This document shows, piece after piece, positions 1 to 9,089 of a DNA stretch of 64,000 nucleotides. Origin of the DNA: Streptococcus gwangjuense (GTDB taxonomy: Bacteria > Bacillota > Bacilli > Lactobacillales > Streptococcaceae). A program made the position numbers and the translations under genes. Under the pieces are notes generated by a model. That model worked only from the letters and a program-made list of their open reading frames with translations, was not told the DNA's origin and ran no database searches. The stretch's first letter is position 1; every line of letters starts with the position of its first letter. The DNA lies in NCBI RefSeq assembly GCF_003627155.1, contig NZ_CP032621.1:1488001-1552000 (forward strand), in the 5' to 3' direction.

Positions 1-575
1 AAATTATGAATTGAAGCATTGTTTCTCTGGATATAGTCTTCAATAGCCGATTTAATTTGACCTTCTTTATTAGGGAAATACTCACGCAAGAGATCCAATA
101 AACGAAAATACAAGGCTTGCTTTGAAACTTCTAGGCTATTTTGTACTTTTTGGAAGCTTTCACAACTGTAATAAATTTTAGACAATAGCACAATATCGGG
201 CATCAATACAACAGCTAAAAAGATATTCGCCTCTCTTTCTAATACATTTTCCTGATTATATACAGATTCAGTAAAGCACGTACCACTATGGTTAAGAATA
301 AAATGGCCTAGTTCATGACAAAGAGTAAAATTCTGCTTAACTTTTGGATTATCTCTTTCATAGGAAAAGCTTATTCCATCTTGGTCAATTATTGTCAATC
401 CTTCAATCTTACGATTTGTAAAATGATGACTCATAACCTGAATTTTGTTTTCTTTAATACAATACTGAAAAAAGTCCGTAAAGTGATAATCCAGTAGGGA
501 GATATTCTGATCTTTTATGTACTGATACAGTTTCTGTTTTATAACATTACTTACTCTTGCATACAATTCATCCAA
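1..575 (-). CDS. ImmA/IrrE-family metallopeptidase, C-terminus cut by window edge
   Basis: The frame stays open from a TTG start at 573-575 to the left edge, giving about 191 residues with no stop. The start is chosen because an AAGGAGG ribosome binding site lies about 9 bases upstream and no ATG is in frame there. Near residue 86 it has the zinc-peptidase motif HELGH, followed about 30 residues later by an EREAN segment that can give the third metal ligand. ImmA/IrrE proteins cleave CI-like repressors to induce phages and ICEs. A CI-like gene lies nearby at 2061-2402 on the same strand, with a membrane protein gene between them. The target is inferred from this context. It is probably part of a mobile-element lysogeny module. 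Confidence 0.8.
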   Translation of the reverse strand, partial: MDELYARVSNVIKQKLYQYIKDQNISLLDYHFTDFFQYCIKENKIQVMSHHFTNRKIEGLTIIDQDGISFSYERDNPKVKQNFTLCHELGHFILNHSGTCFTESVYNQENVLEREANIFLAVVLMPDIVLLSKIYYSCESFQKVQNSLEVSKQALYFRLLDLLREYFPNKEGQIKSAIEDYIQRNNASIHN

Positions 576-668
576 AGAACTGTACCTCCTTTAAGTATAA
601 ATAACAAAAATAAACCAAATTGATTGAGTTCATTATATAAAAAAAGTAGACAATTGTCTACCATTTTA

Positions 669-1934
669 TTAACTATTAGCGTTTGTAGAGTGGCTTACCT
701 CAGAATTATTATCCTGACTATTATTAATTTCTGGAGACCAACGTATAGACATAAAAATAACAAATGCCGGGGGCAACAGACTAAAGTATAAGAACCAATG
801 AATGTTATGGAATGTGTATGCTACACAACCATAGATAAGGCAGGCTAAAATTATTTGAGAATAATTGACTTTGGACATCTTTCTAACGTTCACAGAAGTA
901 TTAGGCATTGATTTATATTTTTCGAATGTTGATTTAAACATTCCGAAATACATCATGGAAATAATCACTATCATAATCAATAAAAAAGCTGATGTAATTA
1001 CCGCAATAACAAAAGTTAAATTAATAACGCCACACCAAATCAAGATAAGAAGAGAGGTGATTGAATACAAAGCTAAACCCAGTATGTTTGGAAGCAAAAT
1101 CGCTAATATAAACTGAAGAATTATTTTTACTTTATCATTTAAATTATCTAGCATAGTAACGAATTTATCATAGATAGCAAAAAAATATTTATCAGTGTTT
1201 TCTCCTAAAGAAGTAACAATAAATTCATCTGTTTTTGATTTTCCAAACTTTAAGTTCACATATACCGTTTCAGCTTCCGGCTCATTAATATCTGATATTT
1301 TTTCTACAACTTGATTCTCTTTATAATTCCACATATTGAGAAGACCATTTAAAACAAATAGTCTTTGACTTTTTTTATGAATAGTATCTAGTGTAGCCAC
1401 TTTTATCATCACCCAAATAACAGCAAACAAGACTACTATTGCTATAAAAATTATCAATGCATTTATGGCTTGATTAACATTTTCAGGGTTAGAAAGATAT
1501 GTATTGATCGCCTTGACAATGCTATCCTGATTATTTTTTACATAATCGGTTACTAGTGAGTTTGTAGTAACAAAAGTTAGTATTCCAATTAATACATCTT
1601 TAATACCAAATTGGACATTTTCTTTATATGCCTTAAGCATTTCTATATAAGATTTAATGTCATTTTCAGAAATACCAACATCCTTCAATTCTTCTTTTAA
1701 TGAATATAACAATTTATCAATCTCGTATATAGTTGTACTTTTTCTATTCAATAGATAGGCACTTGTTCTATACCACTTTGAGTAAATTAGATCAATTTTT
1801 TTATTAACTGGAGAATTACCGTATTTTCTAAATTTGTTTTTTGCAAAAGTATAATAGATAGAGAAAGCAGCAATTAAAATAAATATTGTTATTAACGATT
1901 CCAAAATATCCTTCTTTCCATTTATTATAGACAA
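669..1934 (-). CDS. Multi-pass membrane protein of unknown function
   Basis: This encodes 421 residues and I do not recognise the family. Hydrophobic segments lie near residues 12-30, 160-180, 275-300, 305-335 and 365-400. A long hydrophilic region of about 85 residues lies between the second and third segments (about 190-270) and is probably cytoplasmic. The C-terminal tail is polar and rich in Asn and Ser. It lies between the ImmA-like gene and the CI-like repressor, on the same strand as both, and is AT-rich like them. Membrane proteins in this position of prophages and ICEs sometimes act in superinfection exclusion, but nothing in the sequence shows that here. Confidence 0.6.
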   Translation of the reverse strand: MSIINGKKDILESLITIFILIAAFSIYYTFAKNKFRKYGNSPVNKKIDLIYSKWYRTSAYLLNRKSTTIYEIDKLLYSLKEELKDVGISENDIKSYIEMLKAYKENVQFGIKDVLIGILTFVTTNSLVTDYVKNNQDSIVKAINTYLSNPENVNQAINALIIFIAIVVLFAVIWVMIKVATLDTIHKKSQRLFVLNGLLNMWNYKENQVVEKISDINEPEAETVYVNLKFGKSKTDEFIVTSLGENTDKYFFAIYDKFVTMLDNLNDKVKIILQFILAILLPNILGLALYSITSLLILIWCGVINLTFVIAVITSAFLLIMIVIISMMYFGMFKSTFEKYKSMPNTSVNVRKMSKVNYSQIILACLIYGCVAYTFHNIHWFLYFSLLPPAFVIFMSIRWSPEINNSQDNNSEVSHSTNANS

Positions 1935-1971
1935 ATTTTTAAGAATTTTATATACATGTTATCATACTGTG

Positions 1972-2027
1972 AATAAAAAATCAAACAGCATTTTCAACCA
2001 TCTTGGTTGTTTGATTATATAACACAT
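1972..2027 (-). terminator. Intrinsic terminator after the CI-like repressor
   Basis: Read on the minus strand, an ATCAAACA arm is followed about 20 bases later by TGTTTGAT and then a T-run. An inner ACCAAGATGGTT hairpin lies between the arms. It sits just after the repressor stop and suggests that the repressor is transcribed alone. Confidence 0.6.
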
Positions 2028-2060
2028 TATCTGACCATCATTAAGCCTATTAGTTGTATT

Positions 2061-2402
2061 TTACTCTCCTTTATTAAAAGCCTTCTTCCGCTCCTTCATA
2101 AACTCAATCAACTCTTTTTTGAAAATTTCCTTTTCTTCGTCGGTCAGTCCTTTTGAGTTCATACGGAAAAGCAATTCAATATTGTCTAAATCATTTGATT
2201 TTTCTTCTGAATTTCCAACTAAATAGTCTATTGAAACACTCAATACTTGCGAAATTTTAACTAGATTTTCTTGGGTCGGTTTTTTCCTACCTCTCTCCCA
2301 ATCTGCATAAGAAGATTGTCCTATTCCTAATCGCTTTGCTAGTTCGACTTGAGTTAGATTAGCTTGTTTTCGTAATTCCTTTAAACGTTCTGCAAACGCC
2401 AT
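2061..2402 (-). CDS. XRE/CI-like transcriptional repressor
   Basis: The product has 113 residues. The N-terminal HTH_3 domain (about 5-60) includes QVELAKRLGIGQSSYADWE, a typical Cro/CI recognition helix. The C-terminal half is charged and helical and lacks a full LexA-type peptidase domain. It is short for lambda CI and resembles phage or ICE repressors of the ImmR type, which work with an ImmA peptidase such as the one at 1-575. Two near-identical 17-bp sites lie upstream at 2455-2471 and 2481-2497 and are probably its operators. No divergent cro-like or early gene is present on the other side, so the module looks incomplete. Confidence 0.85.
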   Translation of the reverse strand: MAFAERLKELRKQANLTQVELAKRLGIGQSSYADWERGRKKPTQENLVKISQVLSVSIDYLVGNSEEKSNDLDNIELLFRMNSKGLTDEEKEIFKKELIEFMKERKKAFNKGE

Positions 2403-2454
2403 AGTTGTTCCTCTTCAAAATTTTTTAAAAAAGTTTCAAAAATCTCTTGAAAAA

Positions 2455-2471
2455 TATCGCTTATAGCGATA
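2455..2471. promoter_or_regulatory. Probable repressor operator 1
   Basis: The 17-mer TATCGCTTATAGCGATA is a near-perfect palindrome with ATCGCT/AGCGAT arms, upstream of the CI-like gene. It matches the second site at 15 of 17 positions. Binding by the adjacent repressor is inferred. Confidence 0.6.
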
Positions 2472-2480
2472 AAATTTAGT

Positions 2481-2497
2481 TATAGCTGATAGCGATA
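2481..2497. promoter_or_regulatory. Probable repressor operator 2
   Basis: The 17-mer TATAGCTGATAGCGATA has its centre 26 bp from operator 1, about two and a half helical turns away. Two tandem sites suggest cooperative binding, as in phage control regions. From here to about 2744 I see no gene. Confidence 0.55.
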
Positions 2498-2743
2498 TTC
2501 AAAATTAAAATAATAATCCCTATCGATTGAGATCATTGACAATTAAATAAAAAGTGCATCTGACAACCAGATGACTAATCATCAGAACAACACATAAACT
2601 TCGTACCTTCATTGTAATTGTTTTGGAAAGAAAAGTCAAGTCCCTAAATGGTTGAAGTGAAGATATAAAACATTTGGTAACTTTGTTTAAAATCTGTACT
2701 ATATACCATAAATTTATTATAACATACTTTTTTAAAACTAAGC

Positions 2744-2960
2744 AACTATATTATGAATAATGCAAGATTCCATAGAATGGGGTAAGCTAGAGCGCTTATG
2801 TGAATAATTTGGGCATAAACTTTTACCACTTCATCTCTACTCACCTGAGTACAATCCTATTGAGAAAACATGGGCTCATATCAAAAAGCACCTCAAAAAG
2901 GTATTACCACGTTACAATACTTTTTTTAAGGCTCTTTTGTCTTGTTCTTATTTCAATTGA
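2744..2960 (+). pseudogene. IS630-Spn1-type transposase remnant, C-terminal fragment
   Basis: Translating across two frames recovers the end of an IS630-family DDE transposase. It gives NARFHRMG at 2756-2782, then after a +1 shift HKLLPLHLYSPEYNPIEKTW and a basic tail ending at a TGA at 2958. In the second frame a TAA replaces a Glu codon just before the HKLLP segment. The YSPEYNPIE motif carries the final catalytic Glu of the family. The N-terminal three quarters is missing and no terminal repeats were found, so this is an inactive relic. Confidence 0.75.
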
Positions 2961-2991
2961 CTATAATTTCCCTAAAACAATAAGGTAAACT

Positions 2992-3032
2992 TTTAAAAAA
3001 ACACCCCATAGTGTAAACCATGAAGTGTTTCG
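2992..3032 (-). terminator. Imperfect terminator-like hairpin
   Basis: On the minus strand, imperfect arms ACACTTCAT and ATGGGGTGT are followed by TTTTTTTA. It lies between the IS630 remnant and the repeat next to rpsI. Confidence 0.4.
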
Positions 3033-3054
3033 AAACGTTGATATAATAGCATTG

Positions 3055-3068
3055 ATTAACGTTTTGAG
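3055..3068. repeat. Second copy of the rpsI 3'-end sequence (possible att scar)
   Basis: ATTAACGTTTTGAG repeats exactly at 3209-3222, where it spans the rpsI stop codon. The 3' end of rpsI is a known integration site for streptococcal ICEs, so the pair may be attachment-site remnants. The 140 bases between them hold the rpsI terminator and two small hairpins. Confidence 0.45.
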
Positions 3069-3155
3069 GCAACTGACTTCGTCAGGTTGCAGCCACATTT
3101 GTAAGCGACTAAAGTCGCAACAACTGTGTCAATTGCACCAATTTAGTAAGAAAAT

Positions 3156-3187
3156 ACAAAAAAGAACACCCCGAAAGGTGCTCTCTG
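3156..3187 (-). terminator. rplM-rpsI operon terminator
   Basis: Read on the minus strand, GAGCACCTTTCGGGGTGTTC is followed by TTTTTTG. It is a short GC-rich hairpin about 25 bases after the rpsI stop. Confidence 0.8.
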
Positions 3188-3209
3188 TAAGTATAGTAAT
3201 TCTTTCGAA

Positions 3210-3602
3210 TTAACGTTTTGAGAATTGTGATGCTTTACGAGCTTTCTTAAGACCTGGTTTCTTACGTTCAACTTTACGTGAGTCACGTGTAAGAAGTCCT
3301 GCGCGTTTCAATGAATCGCGGAAGTCTGGGTCTACTTGAAGAAGGGCACGAGCGATACCGTGACGGATAGCTCCTGATTGACCAGCGTATCCACCACCTA
3401 CAACGTTAACGAAAACGTCGTATGAACCTGCAGTTGAAGTAACTGCGAATGGTTGGTTGATTACAAGACGAAGGTCAGCGTGTGGGATGTACTCTTCAAC
3501 ATCTTTTTTGTTAACAGTGATTTTACCAGTTCCTGGAACAAGGCGAACGCGTGCAACAGCGTTTTTACGACGTCCAGTACCTGCATATTGTGCTTGTGAC
3601 AT
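3210..3602 (-). CDS. rpsI: 30S ribosomal protein S9
   Basis: The 130 residues are full length for bacterial uS9. The N-terminal [14 protein letters not shown] segment and the basic C-terminal tail ending SKR are diagnostic. The tail reaches the P-site tRNA in the 30S subunit. It follows rplM by 18 bases on the same strand, the standard bacterial L13-S9 operon. The last codons and stop lie within a 14-bp sequence repeated at 3055-3068, consistent with its use as an attachment site by integrative elements. The coding sequence itself is intact. Confidence 0.98.
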   Translation of the reverse strand: MSQAQYAGTGRRKNAVARVRLVPGTGKITVNKKDVEEYIPHADLRLVINQPFAVTSTAGSYDVFVNVVGGGYAGQSGAIRHGIARALLQVDPDFRDSLKRAGLLTRDSRKVERKKPGLKKARKASQFSKR

Positions 3603-3620
3603 ACTTTATTGTTCCTTTCC

Positions 3621-4067
3621 TTAGATAAGTCCTGAAATGTCAAGAACTTCTGGTTGTTGTGCAGCGTGAGTGTGCTCAGCTCCAACAAATACTTTCAACT
3701 TCATACCTTGAGCGCGTCCAAGTGTATTGTGTGGAAGCATACCTTTAACTGATTTCTCAATCAAACGTACTGCATTTTTAGAACGAAGTTCACCTGCAGA
3801 GATTTGTTTCAATCCACCTGGGTGGTTTGAGTGAGTGTAGTAGATTTTATCAGTTGCTTTTTTACCAGTCAATTTAACTTTTTCAGCATTGATAACAATC
3901 ACAAAGTCACCTGTATCAGTGTGTGGTGTAAATGTTGGTTTGTTTTTTCCGCGAAGTACGCTAGCAACTACTGCAGAAAGACGTCCAAGTGGTACATCAG
4001 TTGCGTCAACTACGTACCATTTACGTTCAACTTGGCCTGGTTTAGCCATAAATGTTGTTTTGTTCAT
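3621..4067 (-). CDS. rplM: 50S ribosomal protein L13
   Basis: The product has 148 residues, the normal length for uL13, and contains [20 protein letters not shown] near the N-terminus and [19 protein letters not shown] near residue 110. L13 is an early-assembling 23S rRNA-binding protein. The ATG follows a TAGGAG ribosome binding site. It heads the rplM-rpsI operon, with a clear sigma-A promoter (4182-4211) and a structured leader of about 110 bases. Confidence 0.98.
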   Translation of the reverse strand: MNKTTFMAKPGQVERKWYVVDATDVPLGRLSAVVASVLRGKNKPTFTPHTDTGDFVIVINAEKVKLTGKKATDKIYYTHSNHPGGLKQISAGELRSKNAVRLIEKSVKGMLPHNTLGRAQGMKLKVFVGAEHTHAAQQPEVLDISGLI

Positions 4068-4069
4068 GA

Positions 4070-4160
4070 TTTCTCCTATATATAGTTCGATTTTTGTTTA
4101 CGATGATGGGTGTTCCTTCCCATCGAAAAGTATTTGGAAGGTTCCGGGGCCTTTCAAATG
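4070..4160 (-). ncRNA. rplM 5' leader, possible L13-type ribosomal leader
   Basis: Between the promoter and the rplM ATG, the transcript can fold around a GATGGG/CCCATC helix enclosing AAGGAACA, with a further CCCCATTTGAAAGGCC segment upstream. Autoregulatory L13 leaders are known upstream of rplM in Firmicutes. I assign this by position and structure, not by a covariance match. Confidence 0.45.
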
Positions 4161-4181
4161 GGGTAAACAATACCGCCTACT

Positions 4182-4211
4182 ATAATACCAAATTTCACCC
4201 CTAAAAGTCAA
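4182..4211 (-). promoter_or_regulatory. rplM-rpsI sigma-A promoter
   Basis: Minus-strand TTGACT (4206-4211) and TATTAT (4182-4187) are separated by 18 bases, about 115 bases upstream of the rplM start. Confidence 0.7.
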
Positions 4212-4247
4212 TAGATATGAAAAATATTTTTCTGAATTCCACTCTTT

Positions 4248-4281
4248 TTATCTCTAAAAAACCTCGCTTTCGCGAGGCTCT
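4248..4281 (-). terminator. Terminator of the ABC-2 exporter operon
   Basis: Minus-strand GCCTCGCGAAAGCGAGG is followed by TTTTTTAG, a tight tetraloop hairpin directly after the permease stop. Confidence 0.85.
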
Positions 4282-4282
4282 T

Positions 4283-5482
4283 CTATTTATAAGATAAGGC
4301 ACGTTTAAAGGTTTTCCAAGGACCTAAATCATCTGTTTGCAGAACGAGACTAGCATACATACGTCCGATAAAGACTGTTGCCGTTACTGCAAAAGCAATC
4401 GTAATAGCAAGCGAAATCCATGATTCTAACCCATTTGCATAACCATTAATAGCTCTAAACGGCATGAAGAAAGTCGAAATAAAGGGAATATATGAACCAA
4501 TCTTCAAGATGAGATTGTCACCAGCTGCACCTAGAGCTGTCACTCCAAAAAAACCACCTATAATCAAAATCATCAAAGGCGACAAGGCTTTTCCTGCATC
4601 CTCAGGACGAGAAACCATAGAACCTAGGAAGGCTGCTAAAACAACGTACATAAAGAGGCTAACCAAGACAAACAATAAGGTGTTGAGCGAGAAAGCCTCT
4701 CCTATATGGTTTAAAATACCAGATTGTGCCAAGATTGGTAGGTCTTTAAAGAGAAGAATGGCAGCAAGTCCACCCACGACGTAAATGCCAATATGGGTCA
4801 AAATCACAAGAAGCAGAGCCAGCATGCGAGCGTAGAAATAATGACTAGCTCGGATACTAGAGAAGACCACCTCCATAATTTTGGTTCCTTTCTCACTAGC
4901 CACTTCCTGAGCAGTGACACTAGCATAGGTAATCAAAATCATATAAAGGAAGAAACCAAGCCCTGCGGCCGCAATGGTTTGAACAATTTTTTTGTTTTCC
5001 TTAGATTCATCAATCTTCTCAGTAAAATCAACGGTTTGACTCAGGCGTTTTTCCTGTTCTTGAGACAAATTAGCCGCCGAGCGATTGAGTTGACCTTGAA
5101 GCTCATTGAGTTTATTGGTCACTGCTAGCTTGATGCCTGTTTCAAGAGAAGTTTCACCATGGTAAACGGCTTTGATGACACTATCCTCTTGATCAATAGT
5201 TAGGTAACCCTTGATTTTCTCATCTTTGATAGCAGCTTGGGCACTGGCTTCATCCTTATAATCAAAGTTGATACCATTAGTACCCTTGAGCCCATCTTCC
5301 ACAGATGGCACAGTTGTTACTACTGCTATCTTACTATTTTTGGCCATAGAAGAGCCTTGGAGATAGCCAATTCCTCCAGAGAGACCGATAAACAAGAATG
5401 GTGAAATCACCATAAAGAAGAAACTCCACGATTTGACATGTCGAAGATAGGTTTCCTTCATTACAACCCACATATTGCTCAT
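4283..5482 (-). CDS. ABC-2 type exporter permease (NatB-like)
   Basis: The 399-residue protein has one N-terminal membrane segment (about 18-38), a large extracytoplasmic region (about 40-165), and then five or six membrane segments from about residue 170 to 385. This is the classical NatB/ABC-2 layout. Its start overlaps the stop of the upstream ATPase gene by 4 bases, so the two are translationally coupled. NatAB exports sodium in Bacillus, but the substrate cannot be read from the sequence; drug or peptide export is equally possible. Confidence 0.85.
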   Translation of the reverse strand: MSNMWVVMKETYLRHVKSWSFFFMVISPFLFIGLSGGIGYLQGSSMAKNSKIAVVTTVPSVEDGLKGTNGINFDYKDEASAQAAIKDEKIKGYLTIDQEDSVIKAVYHGETSLETGIKLAVTNKLNELQGQLNRSAANLSQEQEKRLSQTVDFTEKIDESKENKKIVQTIAAAGLGFFLYMILITYASVTAQEVASEKGTKIMEVVFSSIRASHYFYARMLALLLVILTHIGIYVVGGLAAILLFKDLPILAQSGILNHIGEAFSLNTLLFVLVSLFMYVVLAAFLGSMVSRPEDAGKALSPLMILIIGGFFGVTALGAAGDNLILKIGSYIPFISTFFMPFRAINGYANGLESWISLAITIAFAVTATVFIGRMYASLVLQTDDLGPWKTFKRALSYK

Positions 5483-6372
5483 ACTTCCACCCCTGATTCT
5501 AGTTTAAAGATTTCATCAATTGTTGGCGCTTGCTGGTCAAAGGTTGTGATGTATTGCCCCTGAGTCAAGATTGGGAAGAGTTCCCTTCCAGCGCTCTCAT
5601 CCTCTAAGATCAATTTCCAACTACCTTGTTTGGTCAAGCTCACCTGTTTGACATGAGGAAGGTTTTCCAATTCTTCCTTGCTTCGTTCACTTGAAACAAA
5701 GAGACGCGTTTTCCCGTATTGATTGCGGACATCCTGAACTGGCCCATGCAAGACCACACGACCATCTCGAATCATGAGAATATCGTCACAAAGCTCCTCG
5801 ACGTTGGTCATGACATGGTCAGAAAAGATAATGGTTGCTCCGCGCTCTTTTTCCTGAAAAATAACTTGTTTGAGCAATTCTGTATTAACTGGGTCCAATC
5901 CACTGAAAGGCTCATCCAAGATAATCAAGTCTGGTTCATGAATCAGAGTAATAATGAGCTGAATCTTCTGCTGATTTCCTTTTGACAGACTCTTAATTTT
6001 ATCTGTCAGCTTCCCTTTCACTTCCAACCTCTTCATCCATTGAGGAAGTTTTTCCCTGATTTCCTTAGCATCCATACCTTTTAGAGTCGCCAAATAGCGA
6101 ACTTGTTCAAGGACTGTCAATTTAGGCATGAGACTGCGTTCTTCAGGCAGATAGCCAATCCGAGCATAGGTCTCTTGACGAATATCCTGACCATCTAGAC
6201 TGATTTCTCCTTGGTATTCTAAAAACTTCAAAATACTGTGGAAAATCGTTGTTTTCCCAGCACCGTTTTTCCCTACTAATCCCAAAATACGACCTGGTCG
6301 TGCTTGAAAGTCAATACCAAACAAAACTTGCTTGGGTCCAAAACTTTTCTCTAGACTTCTTACTTCTAGCAT
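5479..6372 (-). CDS. ABC transporter ATP-binding protein (NatA-like)
   Basis: The 297-residue protein has Walker A GKNGAGKTT near residue 34, signature LSKGNQQK near 134, Walker B LIILDEPFSGLD near 154 and a switch His in FSDHVM. The C-terminal 80 residues form the extra domain typical of NatA and CcmA-type exporters. It is the energising subunit for the membrane protein encoded immediately downstream with a 4-base overlap. Transcription probably begins in the gap at 6373-6600. The substrate is unknown. Confidence 0.88.
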   Translation of the reverse strand: MLEVRSLEKSFGPKQVLFGIDFQARPGRILGLVGKNGAGKTTIFHSILKFLEYQGEISLDGQDIRQETYARIGYLPEERSLMPKLTVLEQVRYLATLKGMDAKEIREKLPQWMKRLEVKGKLTDKIKSLSKGNQQKIQLIITLIHEPDLIILDEPFSGLDPVNTELLKQVIFQEKERGATIIFSDHVMTNVEELCDDILMIRDGRVVLHGPVQDVRNQYGKTRLFVSSERSKEELENLPHVKQVSLTKQGSWKLILEDESAGRELFPILTQGQYITTFDQQAPTIDEIFKLESGVEV

Positions 6373-6571
6373 CTTTCACCTCCGAAATGTCTTGCACTCA
6401 TTATACTCCTTTTTGATAGCCTTTACAATGATTTCTGTCCATTTTTATCATCCTCATTTTAGTAAAAAATCTTAGGGTACTTTGAGTTATGAGTACATTA
6501 TACAGTGCTAAATTCTAATTTATCTCTTCTGTTCCTCAACTGTCTATTTTTGATCCTGAATGGTTATTTGA

Positions 6572-6604
6572 AAAGCAAAAATCCACCCCAAAGGATGGAT
6601 TGAT
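6572..6604 (-). terminator. pheT terminator
   Basis: Minus-strand AATCCATCCTTTGGGGTGGATT is followed by TTTGC-rich sequence just after the pheT stop. The remaining 200 bases to the next gene hold no recognisable feature. Confidence 0.75.
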
Positions 6605-6607
6605 ACT

Positions 6608-9013
6608 TTAACGTACTTCTGCATTGACTTTTTCTTCAAGAGACGCTTGGATTTTTTCCATATAGCGTGCGACTTCTTCGTCCGTTAAGCTATCTTCTGG
6701 ATTTTGGAAAGTCAAGCTATAAGCCATTGACTTCATACCAAGTCCCAATTTTTCGCCTGAGAAAACGTCAAAGAGTTTGATATCTGTCAAACGTTTCACG
6801 CCGGCAGCTTGGATAGCGTCCACAACTTCTTGGTGGGTCACTTCTGCCTTGAGAAGGAGTGCAACGTCACGGCTGACTGCTGGGAATTTGGTGATTTCCA
6901 CAAATGGAGCAGCTGGTTGAAGGGCAGCTTCGATGGCTGAAAGGTTGAGCTCAGCTACATACGTTTCTGGAATATCGTAAGCCTTAGCAGTGACTGGATG
7001 CACTTGGCCAAGGAAACCAAGAACTTGGTCACCGAGTGAAATCATAGCTGTACGACCTGGATGAAGGCTAGCGATTTCAGATGTTGCTGTATAAGTTACT
7101 TGGAGTCCCAAACGAGCAAAGAGGGATTCAAGGATTCCCTTAGCATAGAAGAAATCAACTGGAACTGCTGCTGTTTGGAAATCTTTTTCAGCAACCAAGC
7201 CTGTCAAGGCAAAGGCAAAGCTGTTGATTTCATTTGGAAGTTCTTCTTTTGGATTACCTGTTTGTTCAAAGACTTTTCCAATCTCGTAAAGAGCCAAGTT
7301 TTTATTCTTACGAGCCACGTTGTAAGCAACTGTATCTAGGATACCAGAAATCATATTTTGACGGAGGACAGAACGGTCCACAGTCATGGGCCACATAAGT
7401 TCTGTAAGGTTACTTGGTTGAGCTGTAAACTCAACTGCTTTTTCAGGAGTTGTTAGAGCGTAGGTGATGATTTCTGTCAAACCTGCCCCTTCAGCAATCG
7501 TACGAACTTGACGGCGGAGTTTTTGTGTAGCTGTCAATTCACCAGCTGTACCATCATCTTTTGGAAGGCTGGTTGGCAAGCGATCATAACCATAAATACG
7601 AGCGATTTCTTCAAAGAGGTCTGCCTCGATTGTGATATCCCAACGACGACGTGGGACGCTGACTGTAAAGCTGTCTGCATTTCCAGAAAGACCAAAGCCA
7701 AGACGACGGAAGACGTCTTCTACATCAGCGTATGAAAGCTCTGTTCCAAGGACACGGTTAACATCAGCAAGAGTTGAAGAAACTTCCACATCAGAGGTAT
7801 CAAGCTCACCCGCTGAAACGATGCCTTTACGCACAGTCGCACCTGCAAGCTCTGCAATCATGCTAGCTGCCGCATCAAGAGCTTCGTTAACAGTTGCCAC
7901 ATTGATCCCTTTTTCAAAGCGAGAAGACGATTCTGAACGAAGGTTAAGGCGACCGCTGGTCTTACGGATAGATTTGCCATTGAAAACAGCAGCTTCAAGG
8001 ACGACACGACTAGATCTTTCAGAGATTTCTGTTGCTTGACCACCCATAACACCTGCAAGAGCAACTGGCTTGTCTGCGACAGTGATAACTAAGTCATTCA
8101 CGTCCAAGTCACGTTCTTCACCATCCAAGGTCACCAATTTTTCACCGACGCGCGCTTCACGTACACGGATGTCGCTCCCTTCAAAGGTATCCAAGTCAAA
8201 GGCGTGCATTGGTTGACCAAAGTAGAGCAGAATATAGTTGGTCACGTCCACTACGTTATTGATTGGACGGATTCCTTCGTTCATGAGAAGGTTTTGCAAC
8301 CATTGTGGACTTGGTGCGATAGTCACATTGTCCAAGATACGAGCTGCATAGTAAGGCGCCTTGTCTGTCTCAATGCCCACAGAAAGAGCATCTGTTGCAG
8401 CTTGGTCAGTTTCTGAAAGAGTAAATTCTTTAAAGTTGACTGCCTTATCATAGATAGCTGCCACTTCGTGAGCCACTCCACGCATAGAAAGGGCATCTGC
8501 ACGGTTTGGTGTGATAGACAGTTCGATGATTTCATCATCCAAGTCTAGATATGAGAAGACTTCCTCACCTGGAACGGCATTTTCTGGCAAGATTTGGATG
8601 CCATCTGCGAATTCCTTAGGCACAACTGAGTCAGAAATACCCAATTCACCAAGTGAACAAATCATTCCAAGTGACTCCAAGCCACGGATTTTTCCTTTTT
8701 TGATTTTGTAGTTGTCAGCGATACGAGCTCCCGGAAGAGCCACCATAACCTTGATACCAGCACGCACATTCGGTGCACCACAAACGATTTGACGAGCTTC
8801 TTCCTCGCCAACGTTAACCTGACAAACATGAAGGTGAGTTTCTGGCACATCTTCGCAAGACAAGACCTCACCGACGACAATTTTTGAGAGACCGGCAGCC
8901 GGTGATTCCACACCTTCTACCTCGATCCCTGTAGTTGACATTTTTTCAGCCAACTCTTGTGATGGCACATCAATGTCCACCAATTCTTTTAACCATTTAT
9001 AAGATACAAGCAT
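6608..9013 (-). CDS. pheT: Phenylalanyl-tRNA synthetase beta subunit
   Basis: The 801 residues match full-length bacterial PheT. The domains in order are an EMAP-II-like tRNA-binding domain (about 39-150, with ICGAPNV), the B3/B4 editing domain (about 210-390), B5 (about 405-475, with [11 protein letters not shown]), the inactive synthetase core, and a C-terminal anticodon-binding FDX-ACB domain ending about residue 800. It pairs with PheS as an alpha2beta2 enzyme charging tRNA-Phe. An acetyltransferase gene separates it from pheS, an arrangement I know from pneumococci. The start follows a gap of about 75 bases, and transcription is presumably from the T-box leader upstream of pheS. Confidence 0.97.
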   Translation of the reverse strand: MLVSYKWLKELVDIDVPSQELAEKMSTTGIEVEGVESPAAGLSKIVVGEVLSCEDVPETHLHVCQVNVGEEEARQIVCGAPNVRAGIKVMVALPGARIADNYKIKKGKIRGLESLGMICSLGELGISDSVVPKEFADGIQILPENAVPGEEVFSYLDLDDEIIELSITPNRADALSMRGVAHEVAAIYDKAVNFKEFTLSETDQAATDALSVGIETDKAPYYAARILDNVTIAPSPQWLQNLLMNEGIRPINNVVDVTNYILLYFGQPMHAFDLDTFEGSDIRVREARVGEKLVTLDGEERDLDVNDLVITVADKPVALAGVMGGQATEISERSSRVVLEAAVFNGKSIRKTSGRLNLRSESSSRFEKGINVATVNEALDAAASMIAELAGATVRKGIVSAGELDTSDVEVSSTLADVNRVLGTELSYADVEDVFRRLGFGLSGNADSFTVSVPRRRWDITIEADLFEEIARIYGYDRLPTSLPKDDGTAGELTATQKLRRQVRTIAEGAGLTEIITYALTTPEKAVEFTAQPSNLTELMWPMTVDRSVLRQNMISGILDTVAYNVARKNKNLALYEIGKVFEQTGNPKEELPNEINSFAFALTGLVAEKDFQTAAVPVDFFYAKGILESLFARLGLQVTYTATSEIASLHPGRTAMISLGDQVLGFLGQVHPVTAKAYDIPETYVAELNLSAIEAALQPAAPFVEITKFPAVSRDVALLLKAEVTHQEVVDAIQAAGVKRLTDIKLFDVFSGEKLGLGMKSMAYSLTFQNPEDSLTDEEVARYMEKIQASLEEKVNAEVR

Positions 9014-9089
9014 AATTTAGTTTTCCAGAATGACAGTTGTCACTCTGGTTCTTTTCCTTTCCTATCATTTCAATAGAAGAATCATCTTC

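Noticed and set aside
2800..2988. A 62-residue plus-strand frame at the IS630 relic
   Set aside because: It is the wrong frame; the transposase signature is read in the neighbouring one, so the feature is annotated as a pseudogene.
3066..3122. A BOX fragment beside rpsI
   Set aside because: ACTGACTTCGTCAG resembles part of boxB, but the flanking sequence does not match boxA or boxC; two small hairpins are the only clear structure.
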